Source: G965197675 sp965197675
Lineage (GTDB): Bacteria > Chloroflexota > Dehalococcoidia > Plut-88900
Reading direction: 5' to 3'
DNA: 64,000 nucleotides
NCBI GenBank assembly: GCA_965197675.1
Contig: OZ240221.1
Location: 682,001-746,000, forward strand
Part shown: positions 1-9,052 of the stretch, piece by piece
How positions within the stretch are numbered: position 1 is the first letter of the stretch
Layout of the letters: each line of letters starts with the position of its first letter
Position numbers and translations under genes: made by a program
The notes under the pieces: generated by a model
What the model saw: the letters and a program-made list of their open reading frames with translations, nothing else
Databases searched by the model: none
Told to the model about the DNA's origin: nothing

Positions 1-2
1 GC

Positions 3-203
3 GCGGCAGGTAGCAGACCCCATACGGAGGAGCTTTATCAGCTGTACGATGATGGCCTGGGCAAGGCCGCCCTGAACCGTAATCTAAGAGAGTGGGAGCA
101 TGTATACAACACGGTGCGTCTGCACCAAGCTCTCAACGGCCTTACTCCTCTTCAGTTCCTCCAGCAACAGCACAACTCAAAGAAATGGGCAAAACATCAC
201 TAA
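3..203 (+). pseudogene. C-terminal fragment of an integrase-core transposase
   Basis: An open frame enters from the left edge and ends at TAA 201-203. Its last 66 residues contain REWEHVYNTVRLHQAL followed by NGLTPLQFL, the typical end of the DDE integrase core of IS481/IS3-type transposases (family knowledge). The N-terminal part lies outside the window, so it may be an intact element seen from its end or a remnant. A decayed copy of the same C-terminus lies in opposite orientation at 6651-6840, so the two copies face each other across a 6.5 kb segment. Confidence 0.7.
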
Positions 204-262
204 TCTACTGAGCAGGTACAAGTCGTAGACAGAATAATCGCTCATATGTTATCGTTGCGTCC

Positions 263-1696
263 GTGAAATTCGATGGCTATGACTTGGACTCGGCCATATA
301 CGATGAGATGTTCCTGCAGGACGGAACACCTAGGAAGCAGTATCGGCCTCTTCACAAAAGCCTGAGCAGTATTTCCACTGAAGAACTCAGAAGTATCCAG
401 GAACGGGTGACCCGTTCCTTCTCCAATGAGGGCATCTCCTTCGCCGTCTACGGTGACGAGGAAGGTGAGGAGCGGATCATACCTGTAGACTGCCTCCCTC
501 GAGTGCTCTCGGCGGCAGAGTGGCGGTTCTTGGAAAAAGGACTTGCCCAGCGGGTAAAAGCGCTGAACCTATTTCTGGAAGACGTCTACGGCGAAGCCCG
601 TATTCTAGACGACGGTGTCATCCCCGTTGACGTGGTCATAGAGTGTCCCCAGTACCGCATGGAGATGCGCGGCTTTTCAGCCCCCCACGGTACCTGGGTT
701 GGCATCTGCGGCACCGACCTTATCAGGACCAACGACGGCTTCCGAGTGCTTGAGGACAACCTCAGGGTTCCCTCCGGCGTCTCCTATATGATCGCAAATC
801 GGAAGGCGGTGAAGACCAGCATGAGGCGGCTATACAGAAGCTCCTATGTACAAGATGTGGAGCACTACGGCCGTTTGCTGCTGACTACACTTCTTGAGCT
901 TGCTCCTAGAGGCCGGCCTGAACCCAGCATCGCTCTCCTGACCCCTGGAGTCTATAACTCCGCTTTCTACGAACACATGTTTTTGGCTCACGAGATCGGA
1001 GCAGAACTTGTGGAGGGCCGGGACCTGTTGGTGAACGACGGTTTTGTGTACATGCGCACCACCACCGGGCTGCGGAGGGTAGATGTAATCTACCGACGGG
1101 TGGACGACGATTTCCTGGACCCCCTGGTCTTCCGCCCCGACTCCATGCTGGGCGTGCCGGGACTGCTCCACGCTTACAAGCTGGGTAACGTGGCACTGGT
1201 GAATGCACCCGGCACTGGTGTCGCCGATGATAAGAGTGTTTATGCCTATGTGCCGGATATGATCCGCTACTACCTCGGAGAGGAGGCCATCCTGTCCAAC
1301 GTGGAGACCTACCTGTGCCGCCGGCCCCGGGATCTAGAGTACACCTTGGACAATCTGGCGAACCTGGTGGTGAAACGGGTGGGAGAGTCCGGCGGCTACG
1401 GAATGATTATCGGTCCCCATGCTACACAGAAAGAGCGGGACGAGTACGCCGTACAGCTCCGAGCCAACCCGGCCGACTTCATTTCGCAACCCGTGCTGGC
1501 CCTTTCCAGATCGCCGTGCCTAATCGACGGTAACTTTGAGCCGCGACACGTGGACCTACGTCCCTTCTTACTCCACGGGAAGGAAACTCGCATGGTGCCC
1601 GGCGCCTTCTGCCGCGTCGCCCTGCGACGCGGCAGCTTGGTGGTGAACTCCAGCCAGGGTGGCGGAGGCAAAGACCTTTGGGTACTGGGAGACTGA
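263..1696 (+). CDS. Circularly permuted ATP-grasp type 2 protein (DUF404/DUF407)
   Basis: This 477-residue protein begins with the characteristic stretch YDEMFLQDGTPRKQYRPL and ends with a GGGGKDLWVL tail, matching full-length circularly permuted ATP-grasp proteins, which are usually about 470-490 residues. Further family blocks are the NLRVPSGVSYMIANR segment near residue 166 and the VKRVGESGGYGM ATP-binding segment near 370. Members are predicted to ligate amino or carboxyl groups at the expense of ATP; the substrate is unknown. It is the first gene of a tight three-gene set with the alpha-E and transglutaminase proteins, a combination recurrent in bacteria and proposed to make or process a peptide. 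The GTG start at 263 lacks a strong ribosome site but fits the family start. Confidence 0.9.
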   Translation: MKFDGYDLDSAIYDEMFLQDGTPRKQYRPLHKSLSSISTEELRSIQERVTRSFSNEGISFAVYGDEEGEERIIPVDCLPRVLSAAEWRFLEKGLAQRVKALNLFLEDVYGEARILDDGVIPVDVVIECPQYRMEMRGFSAPHGTWVGICGTDLIRTNDGFRVLEDNLRVPSGVSYMIANRKAVKTSMRRLYRSSYVQDVEHYGRLLLTTLLELAPRGRPEPSIALLTPGVYNSAFYEHMFLAHEIGAELVEGRDLLVNDGFVYMRTTTGLRRVDVIYRRVDDDFLDPLVFRPDSMLGVPGLLHAYKLGNVALVNAPGTGVADDKSVYAYVPDMIRYYLGEEAILSNVETYLCRRPRDLEYTLDNLANLVVKRVGESGGYGMIIGPHATQKERDEYAVQLRANPADFISQPVLALSRSPCLIDGNFEPRHVDLRPFLLHGKETRMVPGAFCRVALRRGSLVVNSSQGGGGKDLWVLGD

Positions 1697-1701
1697 TCTG
1701 G

Positions 1702-2670
1702 ATGCTTTCTCGTAGTGCACAAGGGTTGTATTGGATGGGCAGGTACCTGGAGCGGGCGGAGTTCATCTGCCGTTTGCTGCGGCTCCAGACGGAGGCTCTG
1801 GTAGACCGCCCGATACCAGAGATCCACTCAGGCTGGAGCCGGATCTACAACGGACTCAACCGCCAGCCTCCTTTCGGAAGCTTGGAGCTGATGAGCAGCG
1901 ACGAGTTTTCCCAGGCCGATTCCTACACCCTGGCCGACGATCTTACCTTCGAGCGCTCCAACCCGGATTCGGTGTGGAGTTGCTTCTCCATGGGCCGTGA
2001 GAACGCCAGGCAGATGCGCCACTGTATCAGCGGGGAGCTGTGGACCAGCCTCAACCTGGTCTACCTCAAGATGCAGAGGCTGACCATCCAGGATATCTGG
2101 GCAACCTCACCTGAGGGTTTCTACGCCGAAACGGCGGCGGAGATGAACACTTTCTCCGGTGTGGCCGCCGCCACTATATACCGCGATGAAGGCTGGCGCT
2201 TCATGCAACTGGGTCGATTCATAGAGCGGGCCCAGTTCTCCGCCTCTCTACTCTTGACGCAAATTGACGCCGATGCCAAGGCCGGAGAGTACTCCGACGC
2301 TGATTGGACCAGCTTACTCCGCCTCTTCCACGCCATTGAGGCTTACAACCGCAGCTACAGCGTGGAGGTGCATCCGGACCGTGTGCTGAACCTGCTGGCC
2401 ACGGATTCTCTGCTGCCAGATTCGCTTTGCCGGTCTCTGGACAGGACCCAATCAGACATAGCATCCATTGGCACTGGTCCCAACGCCAAAGCCAGCAGCG
2501 CAGCTCTACGGCTGGCGGGTCGCATGGGAGCCCTCATCCACTACGATTGGCCGGATAGAGAAGACCGGCCCGAGCTGCTGCGCCAGGTGCTGCAGTACAG
2601 CCGTGAGCTGCACCATCTTCTAGCCGCCGCCTACTTCGATTACCCCATCGAGGACTCCCCGGAAAGCTAG
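1702..2670 (+). CDS. Alpha-E domain protein (DUF403)
   Basis: The protein opens with MLSRSAQGLYWMGRYLERAE, the signature of the helical alpha-E (DUF403) family, so the ATG at 1702 is preferred over the upstream TTG at 1678, which overlaps the previous gene. At 322 residues it is of normal length and predicted all-helical, with a second YLER-like repeat (FMQLGRFIERAQ) near residue 175. The family is always found beside circularly permuted ATP-grasp and transglutaminase proteins, and no catalytic activity is established. Spacing to both neighbours is only a few bases, so one transcript is expected. Confidence 0.9.
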   Translation: MLSRSAQGLYWMGRYLERAEFICRLLRLQTEALVDRPIPEIHSGWSRIYNGLNRQPPFGSLELMSSDEFSQADSYTLADDLTFERSNPDSVWSCFSMGRENARQMRHCISGELWTSLNLVYLKMQRLTIQDIWATSPEGFYAETAAEMNTFSGVAAATIYRDEGWRFMQLGRFIERAQFSASLLLTQIDADAKAGEYSDADWTSLLRLFHAIEAYNRSYSVEVHPDRVLNLLATDSLLPDSLCRSLDRTQSDIASIGTGPNAKASSAALRLAGRMGALIHYDWPDREDRPELLRQVLQYSRELHHLLAAAYFDYPIEDSPES

Positions 2671-2674
2671 CTCC

Positions 2675-3538
2675 ATGGGCAACTCGGTGCTCTACGAGAT
2701 AGAGCATGTTTCCCGCTATCTGTATAAGTCTCCAATACGCCACAGCGTCTTGTCTCTCTGCCTCAAACCTCGCAATGATCGGCTACAACGGCTTCTCAGT
2801 TACGACGTCGTCACTAATCCCCAGGCACCTCTGAGCAGCGAAACGGACTTCTACGGCAACACAAAACATGTCATTAACATCCACCGGGAGCACCACGCCC
2901 TTGAGATCATCTCTCGGTCCGCCGTCGAGTGCAGCCCTTCCCCCCCGCTGCCCACCTTGCCTGGCCCCAACACATGGGATGAGATCCTTTCCTGGCGGGG
3001 TTCTTCCAGGTATTGGGAATTCACTCGTCCGAGCGCCTTCGCCAGACCCTCTCCTGCCCTGAACTCCTTCGTGAAGGAGATGGATGCTAGACCAGGGGAA
3101 GACCCGTTGCAGTCCTTGCTGCAGCTTTCCGATACCCTCTTTCGAAAGTTCCAGTATGTCCCAGGCGCCACGTCGGTTTTATCTCCCATCGAACATATCT
3201 TGGAGACTGGACAGGGAGTATGCCAGGACTATGCTCACGTGATGATAGCGATTACTCGTTCCTGGCATATCCCTACTAGGTACGTGTCCGGCTATCTATA
3301 CATGGGCGGTGACAGCCGCCAGGAGTCGTGCCAGTCAGCCAGTCATGCCTGGGTGGAGTGCCTTTTGCCCAATGCAGGCTGGACTGGCTTTGACCCCACC
3401 AACGATTGCATAGCCGATCAGCGCTACGTACGTGTAGCCATTGGCCGCGATTATCAGGACGCTGCTCCGGTTCGTGGAGTTTTCGTAGGGGGTGAAGAGT
3501 CCCAACTCGACGTGAACATCCGTATAAGGATCGCATGA
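2675..3538 (+). CDS. Transglutaminase-like cysteine protease family protein
   Basis: The 287-residue protein has the bacterial transglutaminase N-terminal beta region (residues 5-90) followed by the transglutaminase core. The catalytic triad is visible as Cys in GQGVCQDYAHV, His in SASHAWVE and Asp in GFDPTNDC. Such proteins act as proteases or amide-forming enzymes on peptides. It closes the ATP-grasp/alpha-E/transglutaminase operon and starts four bases after the previous stop. Two GC-rich hairpins follow it before the convergent GPP34 gene. Confidence 0.9.
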   Translation: MGNSVLYEIEHVSRYLYKSPIRHSVLSLCLKPRNDRLQRLLSYDVVTNPQAPLSSETDFYGNTKHVINIHREHHALEIISRSAVECSPSPPLPTLPGPNTWDEILSWRGSSRYWEFTRPSAFARPSPALNSFVKEMDARPGEDPLQSLLQLSDTLFRKFQYVPGATSVLSPIEHILETGQGVCQDYAHVMIAITRSWHIPTRYVSGYLYMGGDSRQESCQSASHAWVECLLPNAGWTGFDPTNDCIADQRYVRVAIGRDYQDAAPVRGVFVGGEESQLDVNIRIRIA

Positions 3539-3576
3539 CGCTTCAATGCTACGCCAAGGTCATCCTCTTCCAAACT

Positions 3577-3616
3577 GCGCTAGTCCCCGGGACTGGCGCC
3601 CTATCCTCAGGATAGG
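3577..3616. terminator. Two adjacent hairpins between convergent genes
   Basis: GCGCTAGTCC pairs with GGACTGGCGC (one G-T pair) at 3577-3599, directly followed by CCTATCCT / AGGATAGG at about 3599-3616. They lie exactly between the convergent transglutaminase and GPP34 stop codons. There is no T-run, so a bidirectional terminator is inferred from position only. Confidence 0.45.
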
Positions 3617-4264
3617 TCAGTACACGTGGGACTGAATAGAGAGAGCCACAGACAGCTCTATGTCCCAGATCGCCTGGACCATTGCTTGGCCTATTAGGTC
3701 AAGCTTGCGCAACTGCTCGATGCGGCCGGAAACCTTGTTCAACTCTCTCTTGGATAACAGCCCCTCGAAGATGCGGCATGCATGGGCTAGGCAGATGATA
3801 ACGACGTCTCGCGGGTCTGGAATATCGTCGCTAAACAGGATTCCCATTATGCGCAGCTTCATTTCCTGCTCGGCCTCACCCTGGATGATGGGGTAACGTA
3901 TGGAGCGGAACACCCACAGGAAGCGGGTATCGCGGCGTTCCAGGATGCCTTGAGTAACCAGCCGGGAGAGGGCTTCTTCGCGGATAGTGGGAGCGCGGTT
4001 TACCGTTCGCTCCAACCAGTAACGGGCATCGTGCTTCTCCCCCGCTTTGATGTCGGACAGGGTGGGATCGAGCAGGCTGTCGCCCACGGGAGTGGAATCC
4101 AGCAGAATCAGGTTATTGGGGTCGGTATCTATGCGGTTTTCCAGAGCCAGGTCCATCAACACGCCGCCGGCGAGGGCATAGTCCAACGACCAACTGGGCA
4201 CGCGGGCAAACCGTCCATCGTCGTTGAGCACCAGCAGAAGGATCTCTTCAGCAAATCTCAGCAT
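3617..4264 (-). CDS. GPP34 (Golgi phosphoprotein 3-like) domain protein
   Basis: The 215-residue product matches GPP34-domain proteins along its length: MLRFAEEILLLVLNDDGR at the start, the LDYALAGGVLMDLAL helix, a REEALSRLVTQGILER segment and a C-terminal DPRDVVIICLAHAC block. Bacterial members are thought to bind phosphoinositide-like or acidic lipids at the membrane; their role is not established. A GGAGGA sequence seven to eight bases upstream picks the ATG at 4264 over a TTG five codons further up. It converges on the transglutaminase operon. Confidence 0.85.
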   Translation of the reverse strand: MLRFAEEILLLVLNDDGRFARVPSWSLDYALAGGVLMDLALENRIDTDPNNLILLDSTPVGDSLLDPTLSDIKAGEKHDARYWLERTVNRAPTIREEALSRLVTQGILERRDTRFLWVFRSIRYPIIQGEAEQEMKLRIMGILFSDDIPDPRDVVIICLAHACRIFEGLLSKRELNKVSGRIEQLRKLDLIGQAMVQAIWDIELSVALSIQSHVY

Positions 4265-5200
4265 CGCGTCGTCCTCCAAATAGACCAGGTCCCCTCAGTA
4301 CCAAGGGCGTCGATCAGGCAGCCACTGTCGTAGCTCTAGCACAGTGGGACATTGTACTGTATACGTAGACATTTTCGCAATCACACGAATTGCTTCATAA
4401 ATAAAGTCACCGAAAGAGGCATCGTTGCTTCAAAAGCCATGTTACCTGCCTGCAGCAGGCAGGCCGGGGAGGAACAGCTTGAGAGAGTGTGCAGAAGCGA
4501 TGAGCAAGCGCTATCGGAGAGCCGGTCGAAGGGAGAAAGGGCGTCGGGCTCCGAACCATCCCTCCGATATCTCAGGCACTTCCTGTATCGAGGCGACTGT
4601 ACCGCCCTGTGGGAGCCGGTTAATCGATCAGGATTCCCTCTTCCATGAGGCTCTCACAGGTAGTGTAATTTGTGGCTAGGGTTCGGGTGATAACGATGCC
4701 GTCTTAGGACGCCGACGAGCTAACGTGCCAGCTACAGCCAGCCTCGATCACTTCACCTTTGATGATGTGCGTATGGCTATCTGCCAATTCCTTTCCTCGA
4801 CGGTAAATGACAATGCCGTCTTGCTGCAGCCATTGGGAGATCACAGGGTCGTCTACTTCCAGGCTGGGTTGGAAAGGCCACAATCTCAGCTCAAGTTTAG
4901 ACCCGTCACCTCAACACCGTTCGCCCTAGCTGCTGCCTTGCAGGTCCTGCCCCAACCTGGTTTATCATTGTACATGATATGGCGATGAAGACCGCCAATC
5001 GACACAATTTTACTGGGCGAGTAACGACATTGCACCACCTAGTATTTTAGTGTACTCTGCGGAGTATTGTTTGGGCGGTTGTTCTCGACCGGCAGCGTCC
5101 GTTGAACCACCTGGTTTAGCCATGAGCCAACTGGCTGGCGCAACCTAGCCCAACGCGAGTATCGATTCTCAGAATACGGCCGCCTGAGGAGAGGTAAGAG
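4265..5200. other. Gene-poor decayed stretch
   Basis: No convincing intact gene lies here. It holds a 19-nt palindrome (4445-4463), a transposase N-terminal remnant (4467-4545) and, on the minus strand around 4690-5000, short open pieces in different frames (for example DGIVIYRRGKELADSHTHII) that look like a broken coding sequence I could not identify. Confidence 0.5.
4467..4545 (+). pseudogene. N-terminal remnant of an integrase-type transposase
   Basis: One frame reads SLRECAEAMSKRYRRAGRRE, resembling the conserved start of IS481-like transposases in which a similar stretch precedes a helix-turn-helix. The match stops after about 25 residues, so only a scrap remains. A CCTGCCTGC/GCAGGCAGG palindrome lies just upstream, and a near-identical palindrome lies beside the other transposase scrap at 6841-6859. 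Confidence 0.45.
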
Positions 5201-5533
5201 ATGGCAATCTACGCCGAACGAGAAGTAGAAGCCTTGGTGATAAAGGCCGATGGGCGGATAGATGGATTAAACGCCCGGCAGTTCCAGGAGGATCTGACAG
5301 CCGAGATCAGTGAGAAGGACAATACCGTCATCCTGAACTTCGAGAGTCTATCTTACATCAGCAGCGCTGGTATCAGGGTCATCCTCACCACCGCTAAGAT
5401 GCTCCAGAGGAGACGCGGGAGACTAGCCCTGTGCTCCCTCACCGACTCTGTTCGTGAAATCTTCGAGATCAGCGGCTTCGACCAGATCATCCCAGTCCAC
5501 GCCACCAAGGAGGAGGCTATCTCCGCCTCCTAG
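5201..5533 (+). CDS. STAS-domain anti-sigma factor antagonist
   Basis: The 110-residue protein is a single STAS domain like SpoIIAA/RsbV, about the usual length. The phosphorylatable serine region is SYISSAGIRVIL near residues 51-62. In partner-switching systems such proteins, when unphosphorylated, bind an anti-sigma kinase and release a sigma factor. No RsbW-like kinase, phosphatase or cognate sigma factor is adjacent, so the partner must lie elsewhere. GAGGAGAGGTAAGAG precedes the ATG. It is monocistronic and convergent with the DUF502 gene. Confidence 0.88.
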   Translation: MAIYAEREVEALVIKADGRIDGLNARQFQEDLTAEISEKDNTVILNFESLSYISSAGIRVILTTAKMLQRRRGRLALCSLTDSVREIFEISGFDQIIPVHATKEEAISAS

Positions 5534-5751
5534 CATCGGCTGGCCCCCCCTTCGTTTCACTCGCATTCCTGAACTCCGGTGGTAGCCGTCGTCGCGTAGG
5601 ATGCTGCCTGGCTCAGTTGGATTGACCGGATTTTACTCCCCAAGCCCCCCTCGCGGGACGAAAACGAGCAGGGGCAGATGCACTTGCAAGGCCTCTACAG
5701 CCGTCCTTTCAAGTCCAGTTGAGGGTCTGCGGCGGGTGGGTTCATCCCCCT

Positions 5752-6471
5752 CTAGCGCTCAGCCTCGAACCTGCCAATCAGCCCCTTAGGGTCGTCGGTT
5801 GGGTGTCTGGGCACCCTGGCCAACGCCAGGACCTCTGGGAGGACGATACCACCCGAGAAGACCAGCTTCATTGCCGCGTCTACGGACAGATTCGTCTCGA
5901 TGACGTCGTCCTCCAGAACGAAGGCCATGTTCCCGGAGGTCGGGTTGGGAATGGTTGGGATGTAGACCACAACCATGGACAATGACCCATCCTGGGAGGA
6001 TATCCGTCCGGTCACGAACCCCAAAGCGATCATCCCCTCCCTTGGCCACTCCACAAAGACCACTCGGCTGAAGTTGTATTGAGAGGTGAGTGAGGTGGAC
6101 ACTTGCTGGGTGACCCCGAAAATGGTCTTCACCACCGGTATACGGCTTATGACTGCCTGCACCAGGTCCATCAGCTTTCTGCCCCAGCGGAAGGAGACAA
6201 GGAGCCCGATAAGGTAGAAGAGGACTACGAATACCACTATTCCGATGCCCTTGACGTCCCAAGGCCTATCGGAGACGAAGTAGAGCGGCCTTATCAGGGA
6301 GTCGGCGTGGCCGACGAAAAAGAGGATGACGACGACGGCCGCTAGTAGGGGGAGGAGGCCCAGGAGCCCGGCCAGAATTCTGCTTTGGATGTGGCGGTCT
6401 ACCCGCCTCAGGAATCCGGGCCGATTCTTCTCCTTGTCGTCGCCGGTGGTCGATTCGCCCCGTTTATCCAA
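5752..6471 (-). CDS. DUF502 family integral membrane protein
   Basis: The 239-residue protein has a basic N-terminus (about 30 residues), two hydrophobic helices near residues 32-55 and 73-95, and then a soluble beta-rich domain with the DUF502 hallmarks VVKTIFGVTQQV and VVYIPTIPNPTSGN. Function of the family is unknown; plant homologues (LCV/COV1-like) are membrane proteins. The start is TTG with AGGAAGGA upstream. It is monocistronic. Confidence 0.85.
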   Translation of the reverse strand: MDKRGESTTGDDKEKNRPGFLRRVDRHIQSRILAGLLGLLPLLAAVVVILFFVGHADSLIRPLYFVSDRPWDVKGIGIVVFVVLFYLIGLLVSFRWGRKLMDLVQAVISRIPVVKTIFGVTQQVSTSLTSQYNFSRVVFVEWPREGMIALGFVTGRISSQDGSLSMVVVYIPTIPNPTSGNMAFVLEDDVIETNLSVDAAMKLVFSGGIVLPEVLALARVPRHPTDDPKGLIGRFEAER

Positions 6472-6650
6472 ATGCCACGATCCTTCCTGGCTAAGACATC
6501 ATAGGCTTGCAGGTATCGCTGGCCATGTTACTGGCGGCGAGAGAACCATTACAAGGCGTTCGCCCACGTTGGACGAACCAAAAAAGACCACTCGGTCTCA
6601 GTATATCGGCATCTCTACAACCGGTCAAGAAAGTGTACTCGGCCGGTAGA

Positions 6651-6840
6651 CTAGTAACGCTTTGCCCACTTCTTCTGAGCTGTGATGCTGCTGGAGGAAC
6701 TGAAGAGGAGTAAGGTAGCTAAGAGATTGATGCGGGTGCACCGTGTTGTATACCTGCTCCCACTCTCTTAGGTGACGGTTCAGGGTGGCCACGTCCAGGG
6801 CATCATCGTACAGCCGCTAAAGCTCCTCCGTATGGGTCCG
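6651..6840 (-). pseudogene. Decayed C-terminus of the same transposase
   Basis: The reverse strand matches the fragment at 3-203 nearly base for base (for example CATACGGAGGAGCTTTA and GAGAGTGGGAGCA) but has an in-frame TAG early in the fragment and other substitutions. It is therefore a dead copy. Only the C-terminal third is present; a 19-nt palindrome at 6841-6859 marks its upstream edge. Confidence 0.75.
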
Positions 6841-6999
6841 CCTGCCTGCTGCAGGTAGGCTGTGCCCTTTCTATGCATCCGTTCCTTCCTGGGGGAGGTC
6901 TGTTCGTATCATCTCCCAGACCTGTGCTCTGCTCTGATTATCTTCATGATGACGCTATTCTATGTGTCACCCATCATTCTGGACTACCGCAAAAAAACC

Positions 7000-7028
7000 T
7001 TGACAATTTATCATGCAAATGTTAGATT
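7000..7028 (+). promoter_or_regulatory. Sigma-70-type promoter of the ilv-leu-cimA operon
   Basis: A perfect TTGACA (7000-7005) is followed after 17 bases by TAGATT (7023-7028) in an AT-rich stretch. Transcription would begin near 7035, placing the whole T-box leader in the transcript. Confidence 0.8.
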
Positions 7029-7078
7029 GTTCGCGCTTTTACAACTTGATAATTTTGCGTTAAGTAGCATAGAAGAGG

Positions 7079-7300
7079 AGTAGTAGGAAGACCAGCGCCT
7101 TCAGAGAGTCGGGATGAGGTGAGAGCCCGATGGTAATGGCTTCCGAACTCGCCTTGGAGCTACTGGCCTGAACAGCGGCAAACGAGCTAGTAGGGCCAGT
7201 CGGGTGATACCGTTACAAAATCTGGAGATCTCGATTCGATCGAGATGAAGAAGGGTGGTACCACGGAGATATCCCGTCCCTTTGGGGGCGGGATTTTTGT
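7079..7300 (+). promoter_or_regulatory. T-box leader, probably leucine-responsive
   Basis: The conserved T-box sequence AAGGGTGGTACCACGGA is at 7251-7267 and is followed by a terminator hairpin. The upstream leader folds into a long Stem I whose base can pair AGTAG (7079-7083) with CTACT (7160-7164). The best specifier candidate is CTC (Leu) at 7148-7150 on its 3' side, in the context GAACTCG. Uncharged tRNA-Leu would bind the specifier and the T-box bulge, stabilise the antiterminator and let transcription enter ilvB. The identity of the specifier is inferred from position; no ATC (Ile) was found on that side of Stem I. Confidence 0.88.
7273..7298 (+). terminator. Intrinsic terminator of the T-box leader
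   Basis: CCCGTCCC pairs with GGGGCGGG around a TTTG loop (7273-7292) and is followed by ATTTTT. The left arm overlaps the sequence downstream of the T-box, as expected of a competing antiterminator/terminator switch. Confidence 0.88.
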
Positions 7301-7354
7301 TATTATGGGGTTGAACTGTGGAAATCTCGGTTAGGAAAGCCTCTGGAGGTGGTC

Positions 7355-9046
7355 ATGAAGCTTACCGGCGCCCAGATCGTTTGTGAATGCCTAAGACAAG
7401 AAGGGGTGAAAGTGATGTTTGGCCTGCCCGGAGGGGCCATTCTACCCTTCTACCAGACTTTGCCTGAATACCCAGACCTGCGACACATTCTGGTGAGACA
7501 TGAGCAGGGTGCCGCCATGGCCGCCGATGGATTCGCCAGGGCTACGGGTGAAGTCGGGGTGTGCGTTGCTACCTCTGGACCTGGAGCGACCAACCTGGTG
7601 ACGGGCATTATGAATGCTCAAATGGACTCGGTGCCGATCGTGGCTATAACGGGGCAGGTGGCCAGACCCATGATCGGGAAAGATGCGTTCCAAGAGTCGG
7701 ACGTGACTGGGATAACTCTGCCCATCACCAAGCACAACTACCTTGTGATGGAAACCACAGAGTTGCCTGAAGTGATCAAGAAGGCCTTTTACCTCGCTCG
7801 AACGGGGCGGCCAGGCCCTGTACTGGTGGATATCCCCAGGGACGTCCAGCAGGAGGTCGTAGAGTTCGAGGGATATCCGGACGACGTAGACATTCCGGGC
7901 TACGAACCTATCGCTGATATAGACTCTATCGATCTGGACAAAGCGGCCCAGATGATTAACGAGGCGGAGCGGCCCATCATCATCGCCGGGCGAGGGGTGA
8001 ATATATCCCGGTCCCACGACGAGCTTCTGGGTATGGCGGAAAAAGCCCAGATACCTGTAATCACCACCCTATTGGGGCTGGGCGCTTTTCCTGGCAACCA
8101 CGTGCTTTGCATGGGAATGCCTGGAATGCATGGTGTTGCTTGGGCTAGTATAGCCATCGACGAGGCAGACCTGCTTCTCGGAATCGGCATGCGGTTCGAT
8201 GACCGAGTTACCGGTAAGGTTAGCGAGTTCGCACCCAAGGCTAAGAAGATACACATCGATATAGACCCTGCGGAGGTGGGGAAAAACATAAAGACGGATA
8301 TAGCTCTGATTTCAGACGTCAAGAAGGTGCTTCAGGAGTTGAACCCTCGTGTCGAGTGTAAGGCCCGCTCAGAATGGGTGCAGCATCTAGACCAAGTTCG
8401 GAAGGAGCACCCATCGTTAACCATTCGAGAGACTGATGAACTGCTGCCCCAGTTCATATTGAAACAGCTAAACGACGAGACTGAGGGGAAGGCCATAATT
8501 GTAACGGGTGTAGGCCAACATCAGATGTGGGCTGCCCAGTACTGCTTCTTTGAAAAGCCAAACAGGTTCCTGACCTCTGGCGGTGCCGGGACCATGGGCT
8601 ATGAGGGTCCGGCATCCATGGGGGCTCAGGTGGGTTGTCCTGATAAAGTCGTCTGGTCCATCGCCGGCGATGGTGGGTTCCAGATGACTATGTTCGAGAT
8701 GGCAACCATGGTCCAGGAGAAGATACCCGTTAAGTTCGCCATTATGAACAACGGATACCATGGGATGGTCAGGCAATGGCAGGAGCTCTTTTACAACAGG
8801 TCGTATGTCGCCAGCAAGTTCCACAATCCCGATTTCGTGAAGCTGGCCGAAGCCTTCGGGTGTCTGGGCCTCAGGGTTACCGAGAAGGACGAGGTGGTAC
8901 CGGCCATACGACAGGCCATGGAATATGACGGCCCGGTGATCGTAGATTTCAGGGTAAGGACGGAGGAAAACGTCTATCCATTTATACCGCCGGGTCAATC
9001 CGTGTCGAACATGGTGGAAGACCCCAGCACAGTGGCGATGGGGTAG
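7355..9046 (+). CDS. ilvB: Acetolactate synthase large subunit
   Basis: The 563-residue enzyme joins two pyruvates, or pyruvate and 2-oxobutyrate, to acetohydroxy acids using thiamine diphosphate and FAD. Visible marks are the catalytic Glu in RHEQGAAMAADG (residue 50) and the thiamine-binding GDGG near residue 438 followed by the usual MNNGYHG motif. Length is normal. GGAGGT at 7345-7350 supports ATG 7355; the GTG at 7349 overlaps that ribosome site. It is the first gene of the T-box-controlled operon and lies directly upstream of its regulatory subunit. Confidence 0.96.
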   Translation: MKLTGAQIVCECLRQEGVKVMFGLPGGAILPFYQTLPEYPDLRHILVRHEQGAAMAADGFARATGEVGVCVATSGPGATNLVTGIMNAQMDSVPIVAITGQVARPMIGKDAFQESDVTGITLPITKHNYLVMETTELPEVIKKAFYLARTGRPGPVLVDIPRDVQQEVVEFEGYPDDVDIPGYEPIADIDSIDLDKAAQMINEAERPIIIAGRGVNISRSHDELLGMAEKAQIPVITTLLGLGAFPGNHVLCMGMPGMHGVAWASIAIDEADLLLGIGMRFDDRVTGKVSEFAPKAKKIHIDIDPAEVGKNIKTDIALISDVKKVLQELNPRVECKARSEWVQHLDQVRKEHPSLTIRETDELLPQFILKQLNDETEGKAIIVTGVGQHQMWAAQYCFFEKPNRFLTSGGAGTMGYEGPASMGAQVGCPDKVVWSIAGDGGFQMTMFEMATMVQEKIPVKFAIMNNGYHGMVRQWQELFYNRSYVASKFHNPDFVKLAEAFGCLGLRVTEKDEVVPAIRQAMEYDGPVIVDFRVRTEENVYPFIPPGQSVSNMVEDPSTVAMG

Positions 9047-9052
9047 AGAGAA

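Noticed and set aside
830..1827. Long reverse-strand frames opposite the ATP-grasp gene
   Set aside because: They are antisense shadows of a well-supported family member and show low-complexity, arginine/proline-rich translations.
4690..5000. Minus-strand frame resembling an ATP-grasp N-terminus (YNDKPGWGR)
   Set aside because: The similarity spans only some 25 residues and the frame is interrupted several times; too weak to name.
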